Notes under the pieces: model-generated
The model's input: the letters and a program-made list of their open reading frames with translations, nothing else
What the model was told of the DNA's origin: nothing
Databases searched by the model: none
Shown here: piece by piece, positions 18,708 to 28,810 of the stretch
How positions within the stretch are numbered: the stretch's first letter is position 1
Layout: the number at the start of each line of letters is the position of its first letter
Translations under genes and position numbers: made by a program
DNA from: an uncultured Rhodospirillaceae bacterium
GTDB taxonomy: Bacteria; Pseudomonadota; Alphaproteobacteria; UBA8366
Assembly (NCBI GenBank): GCA_913043025.1
Contig: CAJWLM010000006.1
Coordinates: 62,001-126,000, forward strand
Direction: 5' to 3'
Length of the DNA: 64,000 nucleotides

Positions 18708-20069
18708 CTACCGAAAAGCAATCAACTCTGCATTGTTAGTAAAAAAATAAAGTGTTCCGCCCGCTACTACTGGCGCAATGGAAATGCTACTAGGCAGTTT
18801 AACCCTCCCCAACGGTACACCAGTGTAAGGCGAAATCGATAAGGCTTCGCCATGGCTGCCAGTTACGACTAAACGATCACTTACCAAGACTGGCCCCGAC
18901 CACTTAATGGGACCTTCTTTGTCCTGTGGATCCTCAAATTTTGGTAATGGTCGAACCCACTTTATCCGGCCGCCCCGACGCGTTAAACAGTAAATCTCAG
19001 CTTGATTGCTAAGAAGGTAAATAAAATCCCCGGCGACCCAGGGTGTTTCTACTCCACCAATACTCCTCTCCCAAATGCGGGCTCCCGACCGCTGGTCAAT
19101 TGCCACTAAACGACCAGAATGGCTTATAGCGTGGACTACTCCACGATTAATGACAGGACTACCGCGCACATGTGCGAGCGTCGCAAGAGCATCGATTCTG
19201 CGGGCCGGAGATAATGCCTCTGACCAAGCAACCCGACCGTTCTCAGCCCGGATGGCAAAGATTTCCCCAGATGAGTAGGGAACAATCACCGTATTACCAT
19301 CGACTGCTGGTGCTGCACCACCTAACAAACCAGCAATTTCTGAGAGGCCTGCATGCGTCCACAATCGTTCACCACTCTGAGCATTGAGCGCAACTAATTG
19401 ATTATCTATGGTCACAACAAAAACACGACCACCTGCAACCGCTGGAGGCGCGCGCATTGGCCCCTGCAATTTCTTCACCCATTTGAGTTTTCCCGTTTTC
19501 TCTTCCAAGGCATATACACGGCCGTATCCTGTGCTCAGAAATACAGTGCCTCTTCCGAAAGCAAGCCCACCACCAAATGCCTCGTCATCTCTCGCCGGCA
19601 CTTTTGGTCGAAAATACCAAATGGAGTTGCCCGTCTCCACATCAAACGCAGTGACTTTTGATTCTAGATCAGAAACAAAAACCTTATCCCCGACCACAAT
19701 GGGAGATGCTAGCAACCGACGATCTTTCCCTGACCCCTCACCCGCATCTACACTCCAACGGCGTGATACTGACTTATTGATCTTAAGATGGTGCATGGCA
19801 TGAGAAGGGGTGCCGCCTGATTGAGACCAATCTCGGTTCAAACGCGGCGGAGGCAGGAGCACTCGCAAGTCCGAGATACGGGGGTCGGCTGTCCGATCAC
19901 GCTCATGAAGCATTATTGGGATGCGTTCACCAGGCAGGGGAGGAGGGGTTTTCTTGCCAATAAGACTATCAAACGTATCACACCCAGTGAATATTATTAA
20001 CGATATGATAATCGAACTAAATTTTGAAAAGATATGATGTGTGCCGAAGGAATCTTTGTTGTTATCCAT
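18708..20069 (-). CDS. bamB: Outer-membrane assembly lipoprotein BamB (PQQ-repeat propeller)
   Basis: 453 residues. A hydrophobic N-terminal segment ends in a lipobox-like FTGC (Cys30). Repeated beta-propeller blades follow, with motifs such as VTAFDVETGNSIWYFRP, VYALEEKTGKLKWVKKL and LVALNAQSGERLWTH. BamB is the propeller lipoprotein that assists BamA in inserting outer-membrane barrels. Its start overlaps the end of the yfgM-like gene by eight bases. The first ~80 residues after the lipobox are proline-rich and not part of the propeller. Confidence 0.92.
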   Translation of the reverse strand: MDNNKDSFGTHHIFSKFSSIIISLIIFTGCDTFDSLIGKKTPPPLPGERIPIMLHERDRTADPRISDLRVLLPPPRLNRDWSQSGGTPSHAMHHLKINKSVSRRWSVDAGEGSGKDRRLLASPIVVGDKVFVSDLESKVTAFDVETGNSIWYFRPKVPARDDEAFGGGLAFGRGTVFLSTGYGRVYALEEKTGKLKWVKKLQGPMRAPPAVAGGRVFVVTIDNQLVALNAQSGERLWTHAGLSEIAGLLGGAAPAVDGNTVIVPYSSGEIFAIRAENGRVAWSEALSPARRIDALATLAHVRGSPVINRGVVHAISHSGRLVAIDQRSGARIWERSIGGVETPWVAGDFIYLLSNQAEIYCLTRRGGRIKWVRPLPKFEDPQDKEGPIKWSGPVLVSDRLVVTGSHGEALSISPYTGVPLGRVKLPSSISIAPVVAGGTLYFFTNNAELIAFR

Positions 20070-20706
20070 CGATTGCTTGCAGCATGTCGCTAGCCCTCTG
20101 TCTCAATCCTGCAGGAGTCTTAGGATCATCGGTTAGCAGTTTGAAATATTCTTTAGCAGTTTTTGTATCTCTCTCACGTAATGCCAAAACTGCTGCCATT
20201 TCCCGCGCAGAAAAACGCCAAGGATTATCCTCTGAAAGTAATTCACGTAATTCAGTAGATAATTCCGACGTATCACCATCATCAATCTTCTGCATTATCG
20301 CATAAAGTCGCGCTAAATCTCTATATAAGGTATTGATCTCATCATCTTCGGCTATCGCGTCGTAAATATCACTAGCAGCTGCACTATCCCCAGCCTGTAC
20401 CTTAAGACCAGCGGCTCGAAATTTTGCTAAAATTGTATAACCTTTAGTGCCACGTTCAGCTAATCCGGCTAGTGCCCGTGTAGCTTCCTCTGGTTTTTTG
20501 GAATCGATTAGCCTAAGAGCAGCATTGAATTCAGTGCTCGATTGGGCGCGCTGCTCGAAATTATAATTTTGCCATTGAACATATCCGACTGCTGAAATTA
20601 ATACTGCCACAGCGCAAGAGACAAACCAGTTGCCGTACTTTTGCCACACCCGTGTGTATTTATCCTTTCGGACCTCCTCATCAACCTCTTCAAAAATGTC
20701 TGACAA
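20062..20706 (-). CDS. YfgM-like membrane-anchored TPR protein
   Basis: 214 residues: short cytoplasmic N-terminus (FEEVDEEVRKDK), one membrane segment at about residues 28-46 (SCAVAVLISAVGYVQW), then an alpha-helical TPR-like periplasmic part (tetratricopeptide repeat-like family, DUF2133). YfgM proteins act as periplasmic chaperone partners near the Sec translocon and BamB. It is the first gene of the bamB-der operon, matching the order in E. coli. Confidence 0.85.
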   Translation of the reverse strand: MSDIFEEVDEEVRKDKYTRVWQKYGNWFVSCAVAVLISAVGYVQWQNYNFEQRAQSSTEFNAALRLIDSKKPEEATRALAGLAERGTKGYTILAKFRAAGLKVQAGDSAAASDIYDAIAEDDEINTLYRDLARLYAIMQKIDDGDTSELSTELRELLSEDNPWRFSAREMAAVLALRERDTKTAKEYFKLLTDDPKTPAGLRQRASDMLQAIDG

Positions 20707-21018
20707 TTCATTCCTCCACTCGGAACTGCTACCATTATGATATTCCGCACTTCATCGCAAATGCCTCGCAATGAAAATTATGACCGCTTATACTTATGAT
20801 CACTTATATTGTATAAGGTTTAGTGTTTGTTTTTCTACAAGTTTAATCTATCAGTGATCTTTTCAATTCGCGAAAACACAAACAGCCGGATACCAGCACT
20901 TGCATAGAATGAAGCTTCCGTGAATAATTAGAGTGAGGATGTAAACATTATTGTTTACCTCCAGGCGATAAAAGTACTTGAAAGGTGGACGTCTTAAAAG
21001 TTGTTAGAGAAATCGTAT
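20707..21018. other. Intergenic region, divergent promoters expected
   Basis: 312 bases, AT-rich, between the minus-strand yfgM-like gene and the plus-strand lipoprotein gene. It must contain both promoters. I saw no RNA gene, strong hairpin or credible small ORF in it. Confidence 0.5.
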
Positions 21019-21378
21019 ATGGGTAAGACAAAGCTAAACCAACCCAAAAGGGGCTCTAAAAGGCGGACAATAGCGACAGCCCTGGCTGCCTGCCTTCTTA
21101 TTGTTGCTTGCGGCACAGAAACTTCTGTATATCTTCTGGGGGCTGGTATGGCGAATTTCATTCAATCTGATCGCTTACCCCAAGATTACCTGGCTGAATT
21201 GGTGACAGGTAAAGAATGTAGCACATTAAAGGCTATGCGAGATAAGGGACCACTTTGTCGCGAGAGCTTCAACCCACAGATATACGAAAAACCGATTTAT
21301 TGCTATCGAACCTTGGGAAAGGTTGCATGTTATGCGCAGCCAGACCCGTATGGTCCTACTACTACACGGGTACAGTAA
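21019..21378 (+). CDS. Small lipoprotein of unknown function
   Basis: 119 residues from the ATG at 21019; an in-frame TTG at 21001 is a weaker alternative. A positively charged N-terminus (KRGSKRRT) and a hydrophobic segment end in the lipobox LLIVACGT, indicating a lipid-anchored envelope protein. The mature part has five cysteines, in TGKECSTLKAM, GPLCRESF and IYCYRTLGKVACYA, which could form disulfides. Proteins of this layout occur as uncharacterised lipoproteins in alphaproteobacteria; no function is known to me. Confidence 0.75.
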   Translation: MGKTKLNQPKRGSKRRTIATALAACLLIVACGTETSVYLLGAGMANFIQSDRLPQDYLAELVTGKECSTLKAMRDKGPLCRESFNPQIYEKPIYCYRTLGKVACYAQPDPYGPTTTRVQ

Positions 21379-21457
21379 TATTCTATTTGAAACACTAGGA
21401 GATTTTGCTTGTAGTTTGTCTTCGCTGTAGAGTGAAACGACTCGCAGAAAATATTTT

Positions 21458-21805
21458 ATGACCCTGGGTACTCCGATTAGACTGTCTGACCTTCGCGAAT
21501 GTCGGCATTTCTGTGTGTCATTTAATAAAAATGAGTTGCGGCAATTGCTAAATATCTACAGCCGCCGTGTTGCGGCCGGGGAATGGCGAGATTACGCAAT
21601 AGATCTACAGAAAGGGTCAGCCACCTTCTCAATTTTCAGAAGCACCTACGACAAGCCGCTTTTCTCGATTTTTAAGCACCGGCGAGGTCCCAGGTCTTAT
21701 TACACTGTTTTTGAAGGACCACAAAAACTGAAACACGGCAAAAATATAAATGAGGTATTATCAGTCTTCGATACCAAGCCTTATCTAGTTTTTCGATCGC
21801 GCTGA
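21458..21805 (+). CDS. DUF2794 family protein
   Basis: 115 residues. The central sequence FNKNELRQLLNIYSRRVAAGEWRDYAID and the C-terminal pattern KVLSVFD-like (NEVLSVFDTKPYLVFR) match the alphaproteobacterial DUF2794 family, whose function is unknown. It follows the lipoprotein gene on the same strand after 79 bases. The ribosome site is weak. It supports an alphaproteobacterial host. Confidence 0.8.
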   Translation: MTLGTPIRLSDLRECRHFCVSFNKNELRQLLNIYSRRVAAGEWRDYAIDLQKGSATFSIFRSTYDKPLFSIFKHRRGPRSYYTVFEGPQKLKHGKNINEVLSVFDTKPYLVFRSR

Positions 21806-22039
21806 AAGAAAAAAACAGCGTCTTTTTGAGCATAAAGAACATCAATGTTTGTGTTTGAAGTGGTCCAACCGCGTTGCCTCACAGCACTGGCTCCTATTTA
21901 TCACTCTAGTTGAAGTGATAAAAAGAATTTAACTATACCTACTACTACCTTGTGGAAAAAAGATCCTTTACCTTTCGTGAAATTTGCGAAATAGCTCTCG
22001 GTAATGGACTCTCAACAATAAAATTAAATTTTTATCTTC

Positions 22040-22241
22040 GAGTCGCTACAGAGAATCCCAATGAATCCAATTATTTCCTTGTGCCATCTATTCCTGGGGT
22101 CTGATTACTTCTTTAAAAATTGACATTTCCCGGTTTGACAACGCTGTGGATAAGTCAATGAGTTCAAGCCGGAAACCGTGATTTTCTAATGTTTTTTGGA
22201 GTTTTTTTTAGTAATTCAGCAGATTCGATTATTGACGATTC
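22040..22241. promoter_or_regulatory. Cluster of five GANTC methylation sites upstream of gcrA
   Basis: GAGTC at 22040-22044, GAATC at 22053-22057 and 22063-22067, GATTC at 22222-22226 and 22237-22241. GANTC is the target of the alphaproteobacterial methylase CcrM, and GcrA recognises methylated GANTC in promoters. Less than one such site would be expected by chance in 200 bases. Seen: the sites. Inferred: methylation-dependent control of gcrA. Confidence 0.55.
22145..22153 (+). promoter_or_regulatory. Perfect DnaA box upstream of gcrA
   Basis: TGTGGATAA is the exact reverse complement of the consensus DnaA box TTATCCACA. It lies about 250 bases before the gcrA start. In Caulobacter DnaA activates gcrA transcription, so a functional site here is plausible. 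Single-mismatch relatives lie at 21951-21959 and, downstream of gcrA, at 22780-22788. Confidence 0.6.
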
Positions 22242-22405
22242 TGCAAAGTGGAGCCATAAAACAAACAGGGCTTTTTGGTGGAGCGGCTCTCAACACGTTG
22301 TGGTACCATTTATGCAAAACCGCAACATATAGTTCGTTAATGTAAGTTTATTTATTCATGCTGGAACAAGCCAGCGTCCGTAAAAACATAGCGAGAGAGG
22401 CCAGA

Positions 22406-22753
22406 ATGGAGTGGACCGAAACACGTGTGGACCAACTCAGACAATTGTGGGGCGATGGGCTAACCGCAAGTCAAATTGCCGAAAAGTTAGGCGGCGTTAG
22501 TCGCAACGCTGTAATAGGCAAAGCTCACAGGCTTGGTTTGTCCTCACGCCCATCTCCCATAAAGCGTAAGATGATTCCTTTGGCTGCTGTAAGTGAACGT
22601 ATGTGTCAATGGCCAATCGGCGATCCCGGAGACCCCGAATTTCATTTTTGTGGAAAACCAGCGTTACATGGTCGACCGTATTGTGAGGATCATTGCACTG
22701 CAGCGTACCGAAAGAAAAGTGAAAATTCCACCCAGGCTGCTGCTAATCGATAG
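22406..22753 (+). CDS. gcrA: Cell-cycle regulator GcrA
   Basis: 115 residues from the ATG at 22406, chosen because the family starts MEWTETRVDQLRQLW and an AGAGG ribosome site lies just upstream. The N-terminal helix-turn-helix (GLTASQIAEKLGGVSRNAVIG, read in two parts) is strongly conserved. The C-terminal part has Cys/His pairs (MCQWPIGDP, FCGKPALHGRPYCEDHC) that probably bind a metal. GcrA works with sigma-70 RNA polymerase at GANTC-methylated promoters. It converges with dusA. Confidence 0.95.
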   Translation: MEWTETRVDQLRQLWGDGLTASQIAEKLGGVSRNAVIGKAHRLGLSSRPSPIKRKMIPLAAVSERMCQWPIGDPGDPEFHFCGKPALHGRPYCEDHCTAAYRKKSENSTQAAANR

Positions 22754-22792
22754 TTACGCCTATTACAATGGTTCCACATTTTTCCACAGGAT

Positions 22793-22818
22793 TGTGAAAT
22801 TTATGTCCCGATTTCACA
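22793..22818. terminator. Hairpin between convergent gcrA and dusA
   Basis: Inverted repeat TGTGAAAT (22793-22800) and ATTTCACA (22811-22818), eight perfect pairs with a ten-base loop. It lies in the 77 bases between the two convergent stops, where a bidirectional terminator is expected. There is no T-run directly after either arm, so intrinsic termination is not certain. Confidence 0.45.
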
Positions 22819-22830
22819 CAAACAAGCAGA

Positions 22831-23859
22831 TTAACTTGATGTGTTTACTGGTTTCTTTGATTCATGGGTGTGTTGATCGGTATTCGGAATAGAATCGAGC
22901 GTTTCCTCAATAAGGGAAATGGTAGTGTCTGGATTACGTGCCATTACGCTTAGGTTTCGTCTCCATAACCGAGCACCAGGCACTCCGTGAAAAAGGCCCA
23001 GCATGTGCCTCGTAACTGCAACAAGAGGAATACCCTCCTCGATTGCGTGTGCAATATATGGGATCATGGATTGCGCGATTTGATGCCTACTAAGGGCGGG
23101 GTCATCTTCTCCGTAAAAACAATTGTCAACTTGGCTCAACATGAAACAATTCTGGTATGCCGCCCTACCAAACATTATCCCGTCAACATAAGAAAGATGG
23201 ATTTTACCCTGATCGCAATCAGTGATTCCTCCGTTAATTACGACATCAATATCTGAAAACCGTTTCTTCATTTCATATACAACAGGGTAGTTAAGGGGCG
23301 GTACCTCTCTATTTTCTCGTGGGCTAAGTCCCTGAAGTAATGCTTTACGCGCATGAATTACAAACCGTTTGCATCCTGCCTGAGCAACGGTATTGATAAA
23401 ATTCTCAAGAGCTGGACCCTCCGGCTGCTCATCTATACCAATACGTGTTTTTATAGTGATAGGTATGTCAACCGCTGCAATCATCGCATCAACACAGTCT
23501 CCAACCAATTGCGGCTCCTTCATCAGACAAGCTCCAAACCTGCCTTCTTGGACCCTGCTGCTTGGGCATCCAACATTTAAATTAATTTCGCAATAACCGG
23601 CATCAGAACCTATGCGGGCACATTCGGAGAGCTCGTTAGGGTTTGAACCACCGAGTTGCAGCGCTACAGGCTGTTCCTCGGAATTAAACCTAAGTAATCG
23701 TTTGTAATCACCATGCAGAATTGCACCTGTCGTAATCATTTCTGTGTGCAATAAAAGATGCTGGCTAAATTGCCTCAAAAAGAACCTACAATGCCGATCG
23801 GTCCAATCCATCATTGGGGCAACGGAGATCTTATGAAGCGCCCCGCCATCCATCACCAC
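22831..23859 (-). CDS. dusA: tRNA-dihydrouridine synthase A
   Basis: 342 residues. The FMN TIM-barrel start SVAPMMDWTDRHCRFF-like segment, the catalytic cysteine region NVGCPSSRVQEGRFGACLM and IKTRIGIDE, and VINGGITD identify DusA rather than DusB or DusC. It reduces uridines in the D-loop of tRNAs (positions 20/20a) using NADPH and FMN. The start at MVMDGGALHKISVAPMMDW is probable; a later start within the first residues cannot be excluded. Confidence 0.94.
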   Translation of the reverse strand: MVMDGGALHKISVAPMMDWTDRHCRFFLRQFSQHLLLHTEMITTGAILHGDYKRLLRFNSEEQPVALQLGGSNPNELSECARIGSDAGYCEINLNVGCPSSRVQEGRFGACLMKEPQLVGDCVDAMIAAVDIPITIKTRIGIDEQPEGPALENFINTVAQAGCKRFVIHARKALLQGLSPRENREVPPLNYPVVYEMKKRFSDIDVVINGGITDCDQGKIHLSYVDGIMFGRAAYQNCFMLSQVDNCFYGEDDPALSRHQIAQSMIPYIAHAIEEGIPLVAVTRHMLGLFHGVPGARLWRRNLSVMARNPDTTISLIEETLDSIPNTDQHTHESKKPVNTSS

Positions 23860-23964
23860 TGTAGCTCCAAAATAAGACTACATACAGAGATAAATTCAAC
23901 CATACCAGTGCCTTCAAAAGCTACATGCCACAGGGTAAGAACTCCGGTCCGGGAGGCTAATTTT

Positions 23965-24735
23965 TTATGCGGCTGTCCAACCACCATCGATGACGAGAGC
24001 TGAACCAGTCATTAACGCCGAGGCATCGGATGCCAAGAATACTACAGCACCCATAATATCTTCAACTTCCCCAATTCGTGCGAGTGCAATATTGTCTATG
24101 ACATAGTCACGAAACTCCGGATTTTCCAAAATTTTCTCTACCATAGCCGTTCTTATAAACGTTGGGCAAAGTGTATTCACCCGAATATTATGTTTTCCTA
24201 ATTCCCAGGCCATTGCTTTTGTCGCACCCTCGATCGCATGTTTGGTCGCGCAATAGACTGTTCTCTTGGGCCCCCCAACATGACCCATTTGCGAAGAAAT
24301 ATTTATAATCGAACCTGGCAAGCCATCTTCAATTAAACCAGCAGCCATGCTCTGGGCAACAAAGAAGGCTGCTCTAAAGTTTAGATTCGCAATTGAGTCA
24401 AAGTCTCTCTCGGACACATCCAGCAGGTCCTGCGGTCGATTCCCTCCTGCGCTGTTGACCAAGATCTGGAATGGCCCCAATTCTTTCATCATTTCCTTAA
24501 CCGCTGACGTATCCGTAACATCGAGATAGATTGCTCTAGCCCTTCCATTAAACGCACGAATTTCGGAGGCCACTTTTTCCACTTCGGTTATTGTCCGTGC
24601 TGCTAAGAACAGATCAGCACCAGCTTCAGCAAGAGCTAAACTGGCAGCACGACCAATGCCTCGCCCAGCGCCCGTGACAAGTGCACGCCGTCCATCCAAA
24701 CGGAAACTGGGCATTTTAGGCAAAGCTGTACTCAT
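23965..24735 (-). CDS. Short-chain dehydrogenase/reductase paired with a HisD-like enzyme
   Basis: 256 residues with [21 protein letters not shown] and an intact catalytic set in [11 protein letters not shown]...[11 protein letters not shown]. The C-terminal [14 protein letters not shown] is standard. Its ATG overlaps the stop of the HisD-like gene by four bases, so the two are one operon and probably act in sequence on one substrate. HisD-like/SDR pairs in marine bacteria include dihydroxypropanesulfonate oxidation systems; that assignment is only an inference here. Confidence 0.9.
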   Translation of the reverse strand: MSTALPKMPSFRLDGRRALVTGAGRGIGRAASLALAEAGADLFLAARTITEVEKVASEIRAFNGRARAIYLDVTDTSAVKEMMKELGPFQILVNSAGGNRPQDLLDVSERDFDSIANLNFRAAFFVAQSMAAGLIEDGLPGSIINISSQMGHVGGPKRTVYCATKHAIEGATKAMAWELGKHNIRVNTLCPTFIRTAMVEKILENPEFRDYVIDNIALARIGEVEDIMGAVVFLASDASALMTGSALVIDGGWTAA

Positions 24736-26045
24736 AGTTTCGCTGCCACTCCGTAGGGTTCGATATTGGAGCCACCATAACGTCTTATCCGCAGGTTTGC
24801 CTGCTCACCATGACCTGCAAAACCCTCCAAGGCACAAAGACGGGAACAATAACTTCCAATCATGGCAGAAGCCTCATCGGTCAACACCTTTTGATAGGTG
24901 CACGTTTTCATGAATTTTCCGACCCATAGACCTCCTGTATAGCGCGCTGCTCTTGCCGTCGGTAACGTATGGTTTGTGCCTATGACTTTGTCACCGTACG
25001 AAACATTAGTACGCACTCCCAAGAAGAGCGCACCGTAGTTCGTCATCTTCTCCGCAAAATAATCGGGGTCTTTTGTCATTACTTGCACGTGCTCGTATGC
25101 CAATTGATCCGCCTCAACAACCATCTCTTCTAATGTGTCACAAACAAGTACCGAACCAAAATCAGCCCATGCCCGTCCTGCCACCTCGGCAGTGGGCATG
25201 ATTTCAAGTTGCCGTTCAACCTCTTTCAAAGTGTCTACAGCTAATTCGTTTGAATTTGTGAGTAACGTTGCAGGCGAGGTAGGTCCGTGTTCTGCTTGGC
25301 CCAACAAATCTACTGCGCACACCTCCGGATCGGCGCTGTCATCTGCAATTACAAGTGTCTCTGTAGGGCCTGCGAGGAGATCAATTCCGACACGGCCAAA
25401 AAGCTGTCTCTTTGCCTCGGCCACGTACATGTTACCTGGTCCAACTAGCATATCAACAGCATTTATACTTTCTGTGCCCAAAGCCATAGCTGCGACTGCT
25501 TGAACACCGCCTATTAAAAGAATTTCATTTGCCCCGGCCAAATGCATTGCTGCCACTTGCGCAGGATGAGGTTCACCGTTCTGAGGAGGGGCAGCAGCGA
25601 CTATCCTAGTCACCCCCGCTACCTGCGCAGTAAGAACACTCATGTGTGCAGATGCAACCATTGGATACTTACCACCTGGGATATAGCAACCCACCGCGTT
25701 AACCGGTACATTTCTGTGCCCAAGCACCACACCGGGAAGAGTCTCAACCTCGAGGTCCTGAAGACAATTTTTTTGAAGTTCCGCAAAATTACGGATTTGT
25801 GTCTGAGCAAATTTGATGTCATCGAGATCATTGGCGGAAACCTGTGCAACCGCAGTTGCAATATCATCCTCATCAAGAAAAAATTTTGTTGGCTCAAAAC
25901 CATCGTACTTTAAAGATAATTCTCGAATTGCAATATCTCCGCGCGCCTCAATATCATTGATGATACTCTCAACGACCTCGCGCACCTCAGCGTTATCCCT
26001 TGCAATCGCGCTTTTATCTTTTCCTTTTTTGAGATGAATAACCAT
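24732..26045 (-). CDS. Histidinol dehydrogenase-family dehydrogenase
   Basis: 437 residues from the ATG at 26045 (GGAGG about ten bases upstream); the open frame continues to 26087 without family similarity. The zinc-site pattern of the family is present: [21 protein letters not shown] and [10 protein letters not shown], and the general-base Glu-His in AYEHVQV. HisD oxidises histidinol in two steps, but there are no other his genes nearby and the partner is an SDR. Relatives such as sulfopropanediol 3-dehydrogenase (HpsN) share this fold, so a role in oxidising another alcohol to a carboxylate is likelier than histidine synthesis. Confidence 0.85.
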   Translation of the reverse strand: MVIHLKKGKDKSAIARDNAEVREVVESIINDIEARGDIAIRELSLKYDGFEPTKFFLDEDDIATAVAQVSANDLDDIKFAQTQIRNFAELQKNCLQDLEVETLPGVVLGHRNVPVNAVGCYIPGGKYPMVASAHMSVLTAQVAGVTRIVAAAPPQNGEPHPAQVAAMHLAGANEILLIGGVQAVAAMALGTESINAVDMLVGPGNMYVAEAKRQLFGRVGIDLLAGPTETLVIADDSADPEVCAVDLLGQAEHGPTSPATLLTNSNELAVDTLKEVERQLEIMPTAEVAGRAWADFGSVLVCDTLEEMVVEADQLAYEHVQVMTKDPDYFAEKMTNYGALFLGVRTNVSYGDKVIGTNHTLPTARAARYTGGLWVGKFMKTCTYQKVLTDEASAMIGSYCSRLCALEGFAGHGEQANLRIRRYGGSNIEPYGVAAKL

Positions 26046-26160
26046 AACCCGTGAACCTCCACCCCCAAACATAGCAGAGTGTAACAAAAATAAGAAAAAA
26101 ACACAGAGAACACTTAAAAACTTGTTAGCATACCCTTTACGAGGGCGCGAACCAAACGTC

Positions 26161-27849
26161 CTATCTTTTGAGTTTATTTCTCATCAATGCGATTTTGTCA
26201 GAACCCGGTGATAATTTTTGGTATTCAACAAATGCGGCCTTTGCGCGAGCTAGTTTACCAACACTCAAAGCGGTCTCAAATAGGGCGAACCACAGGTCTG
26301 GTGAATCACGTTCCGTGAGTGTCATTTTATTGATTAATTGATATGCCTCATTAGTCCTTTTTAGATCGCGCAAAATCTGGGACATTGGGATTGCGAAACG
26401 CTCTCTTCTGTAAGACGACCCGTTTAGCGCATTCTGATAAGCTTCAATAGCCTTTTTATTGTCACCTTGTTTCCGGTAAACACCGCCCAATGCTGCATGC
26501 GCTTCACTATATTTTTTGTTAATGAATAATGCTTTGTTAAGGCTTTCAATCGCTGGCTCCGCTTGACCCAAAGCTTCATAAACCTGACCAAGATATAAAA
26601 ATGTTCTGGCATTTCGTTTATCTAACTTGTTTGCAAACATTAGGTCTGAAAGAGCATCTTCAAACTTTTTAGACAGTATAGAGACACGGGCACGACGAAC
26701 GAATAAATCTGCATTAGATGGATCAAGTTCCAGGCCAGCCGTAAAATCCGCGTTCGCATCTTGGAGTTTGTTCATTTCATAGTTGACGATCCCTCGCCAC
26801 TTCCAAGCCGTTAAAAACTCTTTATCTATTTTTAGCGCTTTTGAAAGGTACCTATGGGCGACTTCATACTGTTTCTGATAACCGTAAACCATTGCCATCC
26901 CATAAAATGCTTCCTTATATGATGGATTCACGCGAAGTGTTTTTCTAAAAAATGCTTCGGCCTTAGCATAGTCTCTTTTTTTATTTTTAAGCTCCACCCA
27001 TCCAAGATTGTAAAGCGCCAGATCAAATCGTGCATCGATATTGAGAGCCGCATTGAAGGAAGCCTTAGCCAAGTCTAGCTTTTTTTCGTCCGAAAAAATT
27101 ACACCCTTCCACAAATGGGCCCATTTGGATTCTTTATTGAGTTTCAGAGCTTTATCAAAAAGTTCAACTGCCCTATCTCTCTGCCCACTCCTATATTCAA
27201 CCACCCCAAGGCGCATTATTGCGAAATCGTTATCCGGATCTAAAAAAATTGCCCTTGAAAGTGCTTTTTTTGCTCGCTCACTTTCTCGCAATGCTGTGTA
27301 AATTTGACCTTGTAGAATATAAGATTCCGGTTTTTGTGGAGCCTGCTGCTCTAGAAGTATAGACTTAGCGATGGCTCTATGAGCTGCATCAAGTTCACTC
27401 GCTGTGTACGGGCGGTCAAGGTTTAGAAGTCTCCGAACTTCGGCCATACCATCGATATATGCATCCAAGTACAAATATTCAGAGTTGTTGGGACTTAGCT
27501 CAAGCGCCTTTCCGATAAATTCTTTCCCAATATTTATATTGTTTTCATCGTAGTAAACCCGTACGCCAACTTCCGCATATTTTTCGGCGGTAGCGCGTTT
27601 TTCCCATAACTCCTTTAAATAAATTACCCCTTCACCACCGCCCACAATTGCTGTTGCGAGTAGAGCAATTAAAGAAGTTAACCGAACGCACAAAGAACGA
27701 ACCTTCTGGAACCTACGGCGTTCTTGTTCCTCAACGACCTCTGGCGCAAAATGATTTTCAAGCCGTCGTAATGAACGGGCTTGTACCGTTAGCAACTCTT
27801 GTATTGTTTGTTCGGAGGATTGCTCATCTGTTTCTGATGATTTCATCAA
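26161..27849 (-). CDS. Membrane-anchored TPR-repeat protein
   Basis: 562 residues. A short charged N-terminal region is followed by one membrane segment at about residues 55-75 ([19 protein letters not shown]) and then a long run of tetratricopeptide repeats to the end, with canonical pieces such as [24 protein letters not shown] and [24 protein letters not shown] (both slightly longer in the protein). TPR arrays are protein-binding scaffolds. Its start overlaps the M48 protease gene by 26 bases, so the scaffold and protease are probably made together and may work together in the envelope. Specific partner unknown. Confidence 0.85.
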   Translation of the reverse strand: MMKSSETDEQSSEQTIQELLTVQARSLRRLENHFAPEVVEEQERRRFQKVRSLCVRLTSLIALLATAIVGGGEGVIYLKELWEKRATAEKYAEVGVRVYYDENNINIGKEFIGKALELSPNNSEYLYLDAYIDGMAEVRRLLNLDRPYTASELDAAHRAIAKSILLEQQAPQKPESYILQGQIYTALRESERAKKALSRAIFLDPDNDFAIMRLGVVEYRSGQRDRAVELFDKALKLNKESKWAHLWKGVIFSDEKKLDLAKASFNAALNIDARFDLALYNLGWVELKNKKRDYAKAEAFFRKTLRVNPSYKEAFYGMAMVYGYQKQYEVAHRYLSKALKIDKEFLTAWKWRGIVNYEMNKLQDANADFTAGLELDPSNADLFVRRARVSILSKKFEDALSDLMFANKLDKRNARTFLYLGQVYEALGQAEPAIESLNKALFINKKYSEAHAALGGVYRKQGDNKKAIEAYQNALNGSSYRRERFAIPMSQILRDLKRTNEAYQLINKMTLTERDSPDLWFALFETALSVGKLARAKAAFVEYQKLSPGSDKIALMRNKLKR

Positions 27850-28810
27850 AACGTCTCGATCTTATTTGCACTAATTTTTCCGGAACTTGAGAGGATGAAT
27901 TCGCTACCCTTGCTACAATGGAGGTTCGATCCTTTGGATAACCCTTCGCGTGCTGATGTCCATGCGATTTTTCAAGACGCCGGATCACGTTTACGCCAGC
28001 CCTGGCATTGTACCCTGCTTTGGCGGCAAGCTCTGCGCCGCGCCGATCAGCTTCTGCCTCCAAGTCAGCACTAAAGCCATTTTCCATATAGCCCATCATA
28101 TTCCCAAGGAGCCCACCCAGACCAGGAAAAGCATTACCAGCCACATCTTTCATAAGGTCTGTGCCCTGCTTTGATTTAACAGCATTCAATCCATGGTCTA
28201 ACTCTACATGTGCCACTTCGTGGGCGAGAACAAAAGCCAATTCATCTTCATTACGAACGAAGTCTAACATTCCTGTTGAAATGAAAACAAAATTACCTGG
28301 AGCAGAAAATGCGTTGATAACGCTCTTATCGCGCAAGATAATGACTAACGGTTCCTTGTGATTGCCGGCATAATTACTCGCCGATAGCAATGTCAAAACG
28401 ATGCTTCGAACATATTTTGTACGCGAATCGCTTTGCGGCAGAGTAGCGTAACGTCCTAACACATGGGCTGAAAGCTTCCTACCCAAGTAATATCTTCCCA
28501 TAGGACCGAGAATAGTGTTGTGGTGGGCGTCAAAAACTTTTCCAACCGTTTTTCCTAAATTGATGCCGCCGCCGGATTTTTTTACCTGTCCCTCTGTCGT
28601 GTCACTGTTCGGCTTAATGCCGCCGAACAAATTTTTGATATTCTGGGTTGGACTTTGCTCTTGAGATTGTCCACCGTTTTTACCAGCCTTCTGATTGTTA
28701 AGTGAGTCAAGGAAACCTCCAAGAGATTGGGCATTCACTTCAGTGGCAGCCACACTCAGGGCTATGGATGTTAATACTTGGAGAACGAATTTTTGTCGCC
28801 ATTGTCTCAT
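27824..28810 (-). CDS. M48-family periplasmic zinc metalloprotease
   Basis: 328 residues with a signal peptide ending near ATEVNAQS (about residue 27). The zinc site HEVAH is at about residues 197-201 (LAHEVAHVELDH) and the third ligand is in the LEAEADRRG segment near residue 255, both typical of M48. The region between, from residue 30 to 90, is Gly/Gln/Asn rich. Members such as BepA act in outer-membrane quality control. The gene overlaps its neighbours on both sides (TPR gene by 26 bases, SH3-like gene by four). Confidence 0.9.
   Translation of the reverse strand: MRQWRQKFVLQVLTSIALSVAATEVNAQSLGGFLDSLNNQKAGKNGGQSQEQSPTQNIKNLFGGIKPNSDTTEGQVKKSGGGINLGKTVGKVFDAHHNTILGPMGRYYLGRKLSAHVLGRYATLPQSDSRTKYVRSIVLTLLSASNYAGNHKEPLVIILRDKSVINAFSAPGNFVFISTGMLDFVRNEDELAFVLAHEVAHVELDHGLNAVKSKQGTDLMKDVAGNAFPGLGGLLGNMMGYMENGFSADLEAEADRRGAELAAKAGYNARAGVNVIRRLEKSHGHQHAKGYPKDRTSIVARVANSSSQVPEKLVQIRSRRFDEIIRNR

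Larger units (their letters stand above)
21806..22405. other. Long gcrA upstream region
   Basis: 600 bases without a confident gene, unusually long for this window. It holds a perfect DnaA box, a near-match (TGTGGAAAA at 21951-21959) and five GANTC sites, annotated separately. A 50-codon open frame starting with GTG at 21952 and ending at 22104 is present but has no ribosome site, and I do not call it. An in-frame ATG upstream of gcrA exists at 22358 but does not match the family. Confidence 0.55.

Noticed and set aside
21952..22104. 50-codon frame with GTG start upstream of gcrA
   Set aside because: No ribosome site and overlaps the presumed regulatory region; protein-like composition alone is not enough.
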